This document shows positions 26,151-33,331 of a stretch of 64,000 bases of DNA, piece after piece. Made by a program: the position numbers and the translations under genes. Location of the stretch: the NCBI RefSeq assembly GCF_014268785.2, contig NZ_JABWRD020000002.1:1-64000 (forward strand). The letters are read 5' to 3'. The notes under the pieces were generated by a model, which had not been told where the DNA came from, did not search any database, and saw only the letters and a program-made list of their open reading frames with translations. The stretch's first letter is position 1. Each line of letters begins with the position of its first letter. This DNA comes from Pseudomonas shirazensis. GTDB taxonomy: Bacteria > Pseudomonadota > Gammaproteobacteria > Pseudomonadales > Pseudomonadaceae.

Positions 26151-28640
26151 TCAGTATCCGATTGCAAAGTAGGAATTAGTCTGGGCCGCCGAGTTGGCGC
26201 TGAAGAACGTTGATTCTGTGGCTCCCCAGAACTCTGCTGCCTCAAAGGCTGACGAAAGATTGCCCCAAGGCGAACCCACCATGCTCAGGCACTTGGTGGG
26301 AAACGGGATCACGAAGTTTTTCTGAGTACCCGCAACAGCAGAAGACGGCACCGTGCCCCATTGAAAAACAAAACCACCTAGCCAAGTTGGCAAAATCAGG
26401 TAACCGTTTGACGTCATGCTCGCGGCAAAGCCAAAACGCATTCGTTTGGGCGTTACTACCGCAATTTCAGTAGCCCCCTGGTTGACCTCGGTTTGAGTGG
26501 CGATCGTCCCTGTCAGTAGCGGGTTGCCGCTCCACTTCAAGACTCCGGCGGCGTCCATGATCAATCGACCCGCCTTGCGAGCCGCCCAGTAAAACCCAAT
26601 CCCCGGCGCGTATTCGTCGGTAACCTGGGCCGCACCTACTTCCTGAGCTTCGCGCATCACAAGGCCCACATCCAACGAGCCTATCCCTGCGGTAGGTGAC
26701 GCCAATTGCGGCTGCTGCCTGCTTGCGTAATTGTTCTTGACCACCAACGCATCGGCGATGCCGTAGCCTGCCAACGTGGTTGCTTTATCGGCTTTCGCAT
26801 CGGGATCAAAGTTGCCAGAGTGAAAGACCTTGCGAACCGGCTTGTACTCGTTGCCGGTATGGCCTCGGAACAGCAAACTTTCGTCGCGTCCGTAGAGCTG
26901 AAATCCGGAGCCGTTCTCGACACTTATTGTCAGCACGCAGCCTGCCGCCACGCCCAAGGCATTCTGATGCCCATTTGACGGGTTCTGATAGATCACCGAA
27001 CTTTTGACCACCGACGCGATATCCGTCGGGACGCTGGTAAACAGTGGCAGCGCATCGACAATGCCATATCCGCCCAACGTGGTGCCTTTGTTTGCTTTGC
27101 TTGCCAGTGCGCTTGTCGTCGTGGTGGCAAAGTTGGGGTCATTGGCCAACGATGCGGCTAGTTTCTTGAGCGTGTCGAGCGTACCCGGTGCTGAATCGAC
27201 TACGGCGGCAATAGCAGTTTGGACGAATGCGGTGTTGGCGATCTGCAGCGTGTTTGAACCCTTGGCTGCAGTTGGCCCTGTCGGAATACCTGTAAACCCT
27301 GGGCTTTCCAGATTCGCCAGCTCGAACGGCTCCTGCCAGGTTCCATCGTTGTTACTTACCCGCCCTAAAATCCGCTTTTGGTAGGGATAGTTGGCAATCT
27401 CGAACCCACGATTAGTGGCGTACGCCATACGCTGTACGAATACGAGCAGAGGGTATGGCGATATCACTGAGGGATAGTAGTAGTTGCCAGACGGCAGGCT
27501 GTTTAATTCCTCTTTAGTCGCAGGTATGGCGCCGCTGGTGGTATGGCCAAGACCATATTGAGCGTTGAATTGCGCCACCATACGGCGCGCCCAGTAAGTG
27601 TTAACCGAACTGTAGTCATTGGACTCAGGCGCAACTGTGGGTACCCGTGGGTTCCCAGTGAAGAGCGGGCTGTCCAACGCAGCCTTGAGCGCGAGCGCGG
27701 CAGTGACCTCAGCTTTGGTGTACACGTCCGTCAGACCGTAGCCAGCCACCGTGGTTGGATTGGCTGCAGCCGTGACGTGACCGTTCTTGTCGACCGTAAC
27801 GCTACGGTAAGTACCGGCAGCAACACCGGTGCGGCCAAACACCATCTCAAAACTCAAGCCCGAAACGCCGAGGGAAATCAGGGCATCAGTGACCAACTGC
27901 CAAATGCTATCGCCGTTGGCCGTACCTTTCTCCACGTGCACCGAAAGCCCCGGCGTCACCTTAGCGCTGGTATCCGTGTCTGCAGACCGGGTCCAGGCCC
28001 CGGCAGCCACGCTATACAGCCCGTTGTCCTTCGCCGCGGTCTGATTCTTGACCAACACACGGTTGCCGGGCAGCAACGCCACCCCGTCGACCGTCTGCAG
28101 GCCGCCGAGGACGATGTTTGCCGTGGTGGCCGCTACCACCGAATGCTTGAAATCCTGCCTCGCCAATTCCTCGGTGACCCACTCCCGAGTGGCAAGTACC
28201 ACGCTAGGATCAATCTTCAACTGGACGTTGCTGGCACTACTCACCACCAGGTTCATCCGCACCACTTGGGTACGTCCCGAGCCTTGACTTAGGAGCGGCT
28301 TGTAGGTCGGTGCACAATTTGCCACAGCGACCATGTCGCCATCCGCATCGTATAGGGCAATTTCGCGAATCCAGTGCCCACCCACCTCGGCAGGAATCAC
28401 CTGCTCGGCGACGATAACCGCACTGTTCTTGTCATCTACCTTGAGTTGATTCAACGGCGCACGTCGCCACTCGTTGATTAGGCTGACCTGGGTCGCGTTT
28501 GGAGTTGGATCGTTGCCGTTGGCATCTCCCACCCCCAGTTGAGTAATCTTCCAAGCGATGCCCAACGCATCGGCATTAGCCTGTTTCGCCGCGCCCACAT
28601 TAGTGAGAATGGCGTAGAACTGTGAATTCTGATCAACCAT
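26151..28640 (-). CDS. Tail fibre (receptor-binding) protein
   Basis: An 829-residue fibre. Residues 1-150 (MVDQNSQFYAILTNVGAAK onward) are the tail-collar attachment domain that binds the baseplate. The shaft contains three copies of a T-(T/V)-(L/V)-(A/G)-G-Y-G-(I/L)-x-D motif (in TVAGYGLTD, TLGGYGIVDA and TLAGYGIADA). The last ~80 residues (WLGGFVFQWGT, KNFVIPFPTKCLSM) fit a gp53-like fibre tip, which decides the killing range. The ATG at 28640 overlaps the end of gene I by eight bases. The shaft/tip region looks richer in A/T than the flanking genes, which would suit exchange by recombination. Confidence 0.92.
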   Translation of the reverse strand: MVDQNSQFYAILTNVGAAKQANADALGIAWKITQLGVGDANGNDPTPNATQVSLINEWRRAPLNQLKVDDKNSAVIVAEQVIPAEVGGHWIREIALYDADGDMVAVANCAPTYKPLLSQGSGRTQVVRMNLVVSSASNVQLKIDPSVVLATREWVTEELARQDFKHSVVAATTANIVLGGLQTVDGVALLPGNRVLVKNQTAAKDNGLYSVAAGAWTRSADTDTSAKVTPGLSVHVEKGTANGDSIWQLVTDALISLGVSGLSFEMVFGRTGVAAGTYRSVTVDKNGHVTAAANPTTVAGYGLTDVYTKAEVTAALALKAALDSPLFTGNPRVPTVAPESNDYSSVNTYWARRMVAQFNAQYGLGHTTSGAIPATKEELNSLPSGNYYYPSVISPYPLLVFVQRMAYATNRGFEIANYPYQKRILGRVSNNDGTWQEPFELANLESPGFTGIPTGPTAAKGSNTLQIANTAFVQTAIAAVVDSAPGTLDTLKKLAASLANDPNFATTTTSALASKANKGTTLGGYGIVDALPLFTSVPTDIASVVKSSVIYQNPSNGHQNALGVAAGCVLTISVENGSGFQLYGRDESLLFRGHTGNEYKPVRKVFHSGNFDPDAKADKATTLAGYGIADALVVKNNYASRQQPQLASPTAGIGSLDVGLVMREAQEVGAAQVTDEYAPGIGFYWAARKAGRLIMDAAGVLKWSGNPLLTGTIATQTEVNQGATEIAVVTPKRMRFGFAASMTSNGYLILPTWLGGFVFQWGTVPSSAVAGTQKNFVIPFPTKCLSMVGSPWGNLSSAFEAAEFWGATESTFFSANSAAQTNSYFAIGY

Positions 28641-29241
28641 GAGCAATGTCCAAGATATCAATTGAATGTTCGCGACCACCACGACCGATGGTGCCGGTGA
28701 CCGCAATGACCGATGAGGCGGGCGGAAAGACATCCAGCTCGTCGCCGTCCTGAATGGCGCAGCCCAAGTGCAGCGCGCCGCGGCTTTCAAGACTTATCAC
28801 CAGACCTGTCAGGTGCCGGCTGACAGGCTTGGCGTCATCAATCAGCGCCGACAACTCGGCATACGTCTGCTCACTGATGCCCGCATCGGAAACGCCAATC
28901 TTCAAAGCGAAGGTTCCAGGCGCAGCAGCCGGCTTGGCCTGCCACCACTCCTCCACTTCAATCAGGTAGCCAAACGGCTCGACCACACGCCGAAGTGCGC
29001 CAAGGGTGCCTTTGTGGGCATGTACGAAGAACGACGAGCGAATCACCGAGCGTTTGATCGGGTCGCTCCAACTGTCGTCCCAGCGGTCGACCGACCAGGC
29101 CCAGGCAAGTTGATAGAGCAAGTGCGGCGGGCAGTTTTCGGGGCTGTAGAGCAGGCGCAAGTCGACCTTGAGGTCTTCATCGCCTGCGGCTTCGATGGCG
29201 CATTCCAGCGCGGTGCGGTTGAGCGGCAGCAGGCTGTCCAT
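28633..29241 (-). CDS. Baseplate protein I
   Basis: A 202-residue gpI-like baseplate wedge protein (PA0619 counterpart). The N terminus MDSLLPLNRTALECAIE and the core CPPHLLYQLAWAWSVDRWDD and KGTLGALRRVVEPFGY are characteristic of the P2 gpI family. It follows gene J after one base. Confidence 0.92.
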   Translation of the reverse strand: MDSLLPLNRTALECAIEAAGDEDLKVDLRLLYSPENCPPHLLYQLAWAWSVDRWDDSWSDPIKRSVIRSSFFVHAHKGTLGALRRVVEPFGYLIEVEEWWQAKPAAAPGTFALKIGVSDAGISEQTYAELSALIDDAKPVSRHLTGLVISLESRGALHLGCAIQDGDELDVFPPASSVIAVTGTIGRGGREHSIDILDIAHG

Positions 29242-29242
29242 A

Positions 29243-30124
29243 TCAGCCGCCCCGCTTCAGATCGAAGCCCGTGCACCACGCAGCCTGGGACTTGCTCGGG
29301 CGGATGTCGGCCCAGCCGCTGAGTTCAACCCGACTGACCCCGCCAATGTGCAGCTGTGCATCGATCCCGGAGCGTGCAACTTCGACGCCCAGGCGTCGAC
29401 GCGGGTTGATCCAGGCTTGCAGCCGACGACGGCACTCGGCGAGCACCGCCTCCGACTCAGGGCCGCTGTCAGCGATGTAAAGGGTGGCATCAATGCGGTA
29501 CGGCAAGACCTCGGCACTACGCACGCTGACGCGGTCGGCTACCGGGCGAATGTCATCGTCATTGAGGTACGCGGCCACCTGGGCCAGCAACTGCGCATCT
29601 GCTACACCGTTGCCCTCCAGGCTCAACACAGTGACATCGACGACCGCGGGCGACGGGCTCTCGGCGGTCGAGTCAGCGACCAGCCCCGAGGCGTTGCGAG
29701 CGTGCAGGATGTAACTGTTGCGCGGCCCGGCAGTGGTGAGCCCCTCGTAGACCAACTGCACCCGCTCGCGCAGTGCCGCGTCAGACTCGAACAGTGCCTC
29801 GAGCGGCGGTACCTGAGTCCGGTCTTCAGTCTGGATGAGTAAACGCTGCAGGCTGACATTGGCCGCTAATTGGTCGAGGTCGCTGCCTTGGGCGTAAGCC
29901 AACAGCAGTGCCTTGGCCGCGTCGTTGATGCGTGCCCGGTTGAGCAATTTGCGGTAGGCCCCGACCTCCAGCAGCTTGCAGACCGGGTCACTTTCAAGCT
30001 GTGCGGTCCAAGCGTCCCCCAGATGGGCGCGAAAGGTCTGCAGATCAGCCTGATACAAGGCCTCGTAATCGAGATCTTCGAGCAACTGAGGTGCTGGCAA
30101 CCGGGCCAGGTCGACTTGGCTCAT
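29243..30124 (-). CDS. Baseplate protein J
   Basis: A 293-residue gpJ-like baseplate wedge protein. Conserved parts are LLEDLDYEALYQADLQTF, KLLEVGAYRKLLNRARINDA and the middle LVYEGLTTAGPRNSYILHA typical of the Baseplate_J domain. Its start overlaps the W stop by four bases (ATGA), showing translational coupling. Confidence 0.94.
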   Translation of the reverse strand: MSQVDLARLPAPQLLEDLDYEALYQADLQTFRAHLGDAWTAQLESDPVCKLLEVGAYRKLLNRARINDAAKALLLAYAQGSDLDQLAANVSLQRLLIQTEDRTQVPPLEALFESDAALRERVQLVYEGLTTAGPRNSYILHARNASGLVADSTAESPSPAVVDVTVLSLEGNGVADAQLLAQVAAYLNDDDIRPVADRVSVRSAEVLPYRIDATLYIADSGPESEAVLAECRRRLQAWINPRRRLGVEVARSGIDAQLHIGGVSRVELSGWADIRPSKSQAAWCTGFDLKRGG

Positions 30125-30447
30125 ACCTGCACCTCGAGCGTGGCATCAGCGCCCAGGTAGCGGCCACGCAGGCTCATGCTGACCTGACCGCCGATTACCG
30201 CAATCACCTTGACTCGCTCCAATTGCAAACGCGGTTCCCAACGCCCCAGGGCACGGGCGACTTCAGCTTGGACTGCGCTTTTCCAACCCTCGTTGACCGG
30301 CAGGTCGACGTAGCGGCGCAATTGGCTGCCGTATTCCGGGCGCATGCGGCGGCTGCCCAGGGGAGTAGAAAGGATGTCTTCAATCGATTGACGCAGGTGG
30401 GCGATGCCGGCCAACGGCTGGCCGGTGCGCCGGTCCATACCGATCAT
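30121..30447 (-). CDS. Baseplate protein W (gp25-like sheath initiator)
   Basis: A 108-residue GPW/gp25-like protein that starts sheath polymerisation on the baseplate. The family core is IAHLRQSIEDILSTPLGSRR with MRPEYGS. The ATG at 30447 (MIGMDRRTG) has a strong GGAGGTG site. It is preceded by a 20-codon frame whose stop overlaps this start. Confidence 0.92.
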   Translation of the reverse strand: MIGMDRRTGQPLAGIAHLRQSIEDILSTPLGSRRMRPEYGSQLRRYVDLPVNEGWKSAVQAEVARALGRWEPRLQLERVKVIAVIGGQVSMSLRGRYLGADATLEVQV

Positions 30448-30506
30448 GGCGCACCTCCAGGCGAGCACCGGACAGCGATGGCCGAGCCCCATGGGCAGGT
30501 TTGCAT
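30444..30506 (-). CDS. Possible 20-residue leader peptide before W
   Basis: An ATG at 30506 has a strong AGGAG site and reads MQTCPWGSAIAVRCSPGGAP before a stop that overlaps the W start (ATGA). The spacing and overlap suggest that it is translated and coupled to W. The peptide matches nothing I know. It may be a chance frame or a remnant. Confidence 0.3.
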   Translation of the reverse strand: MQTCPWGSAIAVRCSPGGAP

Positions 30507-30521
30507 AGCAGTCTCCTGACA

Positions 30522-30545
30522 GAAAAAAACCCGCATCGGCGGGTC
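30522..30545 (-). terminator. Intrinsic terminator after V
   Basis: ACCCGC and GCGGGT pair around a four-base loop just after the V stop, followed on the minus strand by seven T residues. It lies inside the tailocin run between V and W. Confidence 0.8.
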
Positions 30546-30547
30546 TG

Positions 30548-31108
30548 TTAATGTTTGTGATTGGCCGTATTGCCGGCCGTGTCGATGATCTGGCCGCCAC
30601 CATTGATATCGCCGCTGACCACCAGCGGGCCCTTGATCGAGACGCTACCGGTGAAGGTGATCGCCGCTGCGTCAAGGCTGATGGCGCCGTCGCTGACCTG
30701 CAGCGTGCTGGCCCCGACCCGGATGCTGGCGTTACCGGTCGGCAAGTGGATGTCGTAGCGCCGAGCTTGCCAGTCGTAGGCGAGTGAGCCGCCATCGGCG
30801 AAATGCCACACTTCAAGGTGGTCACGGTTATCTGGTGGGCTCCCGGCATTGCCATACAGTCCCGGGAAAAACGTGCCCTGAGCCGGCTCGCCGCTGGGAC
30901 TCAACAGCACACCCTGCTCGCCAATACTTGGCGCGCGCCAGTGGCGGGCCTGGCCTGCCGCCAGTGCATGCCAGCGCAACCAGGCGCTGCTCCAGCCGCT
31001 GCCATCCGAGACCCGTACCCGCGCAGCGGCAGGGTCCACCGCCACGACGCGGCAAGGGATGACCAGGCAGGCCAACATGCGGTCGTGCATTGAACTTGAG
31101 TAACTCAT
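30548..31108 (-). CDS. Baseplate spike protein V
   Basis: A 186-residue gpV-like central spike. An N-terminal OB-like domain (residues ~10-95) is followed by short repeating strands that form the trimeric beta-helix needle. The protein ends ...NTANHKH. A C-terminal His-x-His binds an iron ion at the needle tip in P2 gpV and related spikes. The ATG at 31108 overlaps the upstream stop (ATGA) and has an AGGAG site. Confidence 0.93.
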   Translation of the reverse strand: MSYSSSMHDRMLACLVIPCRVVAVDPAAARVRVSDGSGWSSAWLRWHALAAGQARHWRAPSIGEQGVLLSPSGEPAQGTFFPGLYGNAGSPPDNRDHLEVWHFADGGSLAYDWQARRYDIHLPTGNASIRVGASTLQVSDGAISLDAAAITFTGSVSIKGPLVVSGDINGGGQIIDTAGNTANHKH

Positions 31109-31605
31109 GACAGCTCCTGTGCAGGGAAGTAATTGCCCTCGTTGCCAGGGCCGGTTTCCGGGCTGATCCCCAGCATCAACTGCCCAGGCGGCTGGTCGGG
31201 CCAATCCCAGCGTGGCTCGCCGAGCAGCACCGGCTGGTCCCAGCGCACCGTCCAGCCACTGCCGTCGAACTGAGCCTCGACATTGCGGCTCGCTTCGACG
31301 AAATCCAGCTCCCAGAACTGCTGGCGCAGCACGTCGATCAATTGCGCTGCCAGGAGGCTGCCCTGCAGGCGCGCCTCGGCCTGGGCGCTATCCGCGGCGG
31401 TAATGTCCGCCTCGAAACTGGCGAGCAGCACCGAGCGCCCGTCGCGGGGGGCAGGATCGGCCGTCATGCGCACCACGCCATGGCGCAGTGCGGGTAATGC
31501 CGTGCTGTTTCCTACAGATGAATATGCATCGACTGACGCAAGTTCCGGTATCGCCTCACGAATGGTTGCGGTTACTGCCGCGTGTAAGGTTGTCAGTTCG
31601 CTCAT
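31105..31605 (-). CDS. Tailocin collar-like protein (PA0615 position)
   Basis: A 166-residue protein between holin and spike genes, the position of PA0615 in the R2 pyocin, which I recall being assigned to the collar that caps the sheath. The sequence has no strong motif I can name; it resembles phage tail-completion proteins (MSELTTLHAAVTATIREAIP start, LAAQLIDVLRQQFWELDFVEA helix, ...RWDQPVLLGEP). It has a strong GAGGAG site and overlaps V by four bases. The function rests on position. Confidence 0.7.
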   Translation of the reverse strand: MSELTTLHAAVTATIREAIPELASVDAYSSVGNSTALPALRHGVVRMTADPAPRDGRSVLLASFEADITAADSAQAEARLQGSLLAAQLIDVLRQQFWELDFVEASRNVEAQFDGSGWTVRWDQPVLLGEPRWDWPDQPPGQLMLGISPETGPGNEGNYFPAQELS

Positions 31606-31607
31606 GT

Positions 31608-31955
31608 TCAGGGCTCCTCTCGCACATCTGCCCGCGCGCCGTCGCGCAGCCCAAGCCGCTTGGCTGCCCAGCGCTCATAAAGGCCGATGGCAACATCTGC
31701 TCCCGCCATCGCCGTCAGGCAGCCAAAGGCGCTGGCGCTCCAGATCGACATGCCGCTGGCGTACAGCAGCATCACCGTCGACACGCCACAGATCATGCAT
31801 GCCCCGGAACGCAGCGCCAGCCGGCGCACCAGCGACCAGCCTTTTGCTCCAGCCTTGTCGGCCCGCCACATTTCGCCGGAAACACCGCCCAGCAACGCTA
31901 GGACGATTACCAGCCAGAGCGGCATTTCCAGTAACGCTTGTTGCTCGTTCGTCAC
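31608..31955 (-). CDS. Holin
   Basis: A 115-residue small membrane protein with two to three hydrophobic segments (MPLWLVIVLALLGGVSGEMW; ACMICGVSTVMLLYASGMSI; SAFGCLTAMAGADVAIGLY) and a charged C terminus. It opens the inner membrane so that the endolysin can reach the wall. It starts with GTG at 31955 behind AGGAGACAGGGCA and is the first gene of the structural run, matching PA0614. Confidence 0.88.
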   Translation of the reverse strand: MTNEQQALLEMPLWLVIVLALLGGVSGEMWRADKAGAKGWSLVRRLALRSGACMICGVSTVMLLYASGMSIWSASAFGCLTAMAGADVAIGLYERWAAKRLGLRDGARADVREEP

Positions 31956-32024
31956 TGCCCTGTCTCCTGTGTGATGCCCGCCGACGACTGTCGACAGGTC
32001 GGTTTACGCTTCAACTCAGCATTC

Positions 32025-32051
32025 CAAAAAGCCCGCCATCGCCGGCTTTTC
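32025..32051 (-). terminator. Terminator-like hairpin in the tailocin leader
   Basis: AAAAGCC and GGCTTTT flank an inner GC-rich stem (GC-GATG-GC with one mismatch) and the minus strand continues with T residues. It lies between the tailocin promoter region and the holin start, about 70 bases before the GTG. Confidence 0.6.
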
Positions 32052-32100
32052 AGTAATGCGTGGTCAACCGCAGGCCACTACTGGTGACACCTGCGGTCAT

Positions 32101-32345
32101 GTCCAAAACTGTTCACTCCGACCGCGGCCGCCTGCCCGCCGGAAAACTGTTCGTGGTGCTTTACGCTGCACACCCGGGCCAGTTGCCAACCCTCTGAACA
32201 GTTGAGGCCTGTTCATCGCTGCCTTTGCAACAACCGGTTTCTGCCCGGCTTGAGAAACACGTTATGCGCATATGCATATGCAGTCAATGCATTTATTCAT
32301 AGGTTTTCACATGAGGATTTGCTGATATGCATGAGGGCCATGCAT
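32101..32345 (-). promoter_or_regulatory. Tailocin control region with promoter and repeated motifs
   Basis: No gene is seen from 31956 to 32417. On the minus strand TTGACT (32290s down to ~32285) with a 17-base spacer and TAACGT is a candidate promoter. It overlaps GTTATGCGCATATGCA (32261-32276), nearly the same as a sequence before the repressor gene. ATGCAT occurs four times (32272, 32287, 32327, 32340). Farther downstream are two direct copies of AAAACTGTTC (32105, 32143) and an inverted repeat TGAACAG-N7-CTGTTCA (32195-32215). These look like repressor and activator sites; binding is inferred. Confidence 0.5.
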
Positions 32346-32373
32346 CACGCTGGCTGTAGGACTTTTCTGCAGG

Positions 32374-32400
32374 CGAAAAAAAACCCGCCGAAGCGGGTTT
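32374..32400 (-). terminator. Terminator of the repressor gene
   Basis: AAACCCGC and GCGGGTTT pair around four bases, followed on the minus strand by eight T residues, 18 bases after the repressor stop. Confidence 0.9.
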
Positions 32401-32417
32401 GTTCTGACGATATTCAC

Positions 32418-33155
32418 TCAGCGGGCGTACATCCCCCACCAGAAGACGTGGCCCAGCAGGCTGATCTGCTCATCCTGCATCTGCTGGAAGGTGTAGTCCT
32501 CGTCGGGGTGCTCATCGCGGTTGAAGCTGCGCAGGCGGATGCCGGTTGGCAGGCGATATACCTGCTTCACACGTAACTGGCCGTTGTGATTGATGGCATA
32601 GAGGTCGCCATCGACGATATCGCCGATCGCACATTTACCGGTATTGACCCCTACCGTGGCGCCATCACGCAGCACCGGCAGCATGCTGTTACCGCGTACG
32701 GTCACGCACTTCGCGTTGTCGAACTGGACGCCATTGTGGCGCAGGCTGCGCTTGCCAAAACGCAGGCGCGCACGCTCGCTCTCTTCGATGACGAATCTTC
32801 CTGATCCTGCTGCCAACTCGACCTCGCGAAGAAAGGGCACGCTGACCTCGTCGTCCTCGACGGGGGTTTCGTCGTCCCACAGGCTGATATCGCTCATGTC
32901 GGCATGACCATGAGCCGGCTGCGCCGCTTCACGCGAATCGCCGAGTTCGGCGCGGCCACGTAACTGGTCGGTGCTGACGCCGAAATACTCGGCGATTTTG
33001 GAGACGTGTTTGTCTGACGGATCAACGATCTTTTCGCTGAGAATCCGCGAAAGCGTGGATTGGGGAACGCCCGTGCGCCGGTGCAGCTCCGTCGGAGACA
33101 GGCCGTGGCGGTCGAGCAAGGTCTTGAGTACGGAGGCTACGTTGCGTTTTTGCAT
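32418..33155 (-). CDS. LexA/CI-like self-cleaving repressor of the tailocin
   Basis: A 245-residue repressor. Residues ~5-65 are an XRE-type helix-turn-helix (LSPTELHRRTGVPQSTLSRI), and ~100-245 are an S24 peptidase domain. The cleavage site is likely Ala116-Gly117 in VELAAGSGR, the catalytic serine is S157 in GNSMLP and the lysine is K197 in LRVKQVY. RecA filaments made after DNA damage should trigger self-cleavage and release the tailocin genes. The ATG at 33155 was chosen (MQKRNVASVL); one at 33164 would add three residues. No PrtN-like activator gene is present in the window. Confidence 0.88.
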   Translation of the reverse strand: MQKRNVASVLKTLLDRHGLSPTELHRRTGVPQSTLSRILSEKIVDPSDKHVSKIAEYFGVSTDQLRGRAELGDSREAAQPAHGHADMSDISLWDDETPVEDDEVSVPFLREVELAAGSGRFVIEESERARLRFGKRSLRHNGVQFDNAKCVTVRGNSMLPVLRDGATVGVNTGKCAIGDIVDGDLYAINHNGQLRVKQVYRLPTGIRLRSFNRDEHPDEDYTFQQMQDEQISLLGHVFWWGMYAR

Positions 33156-33190
33156 AAGCCGCATAATGCAACGAGTTGTGCGCAAATGCA
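33151..33190 (-). promoter_or_regulatory. Candidate operator at the repressor promoter
   Basis: GTTGTGCGCAAATGCA (33175-33190) matches 14 of 16 positions of the sequence in the tailocin control region at 32261. A palindromic TGCAT-N10-ATGCA (33151-33170) lies over the repressor start. The gap to the mutS start also holds the divergent mutS promoter. Confidence 0.45.
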
Positions 33191-33331
33191 ATTGATGCGG
33201 CAGCGCACGGGCCAGCCAGCGCTTGGCAGAGCGCGGCAATCCAATGGCGTATCGTCCCTGCATCGCTGGGCAAAAGTCTGTAACATTGCCGGTTTCAAAA
33301 TCGCCCACCGAATCACGCTGTAAGGCCCCGA

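Larger units (their letters stand above)
18461..33155 (-). other. R-type tailocin locus between pncC and mutS
   Basis: A ~14.7-kb block of P2-like contractile tail genes on one strand. In transcription order it runs repressor, holin, collar-like, V, W, J, I, fibre, fibre chaperone, sheath, tube, tail chaperone, tape measure, U, X, D, endolysin, Rz/Rz1. The order matches the R2 pyocin set PA0614-PA0630 of P. aeruginosa. No capsid, portal, terminase, integrase or replication gene is present, and no flanking direct repeat was noticed. It should therefore make a headless contractile particle that kills related bacteria by puncturing the membrane. The cinA-mutS slot is a known tailocin position in Pseudomonas. 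Confidence 0.93.

Noticed and set aside
18461..33155. Complete prophage
   Set aside because: No capsid, portal, terminase, integrase, replication gene or attachment repeat; only tail, lysis and control genes are present.
31956..33331. LexA box controlling the tailocin directly
   Set aside because: I looked for CTG-N10-CAG in both control gaps and found only near misses (one off by a base near 32166).
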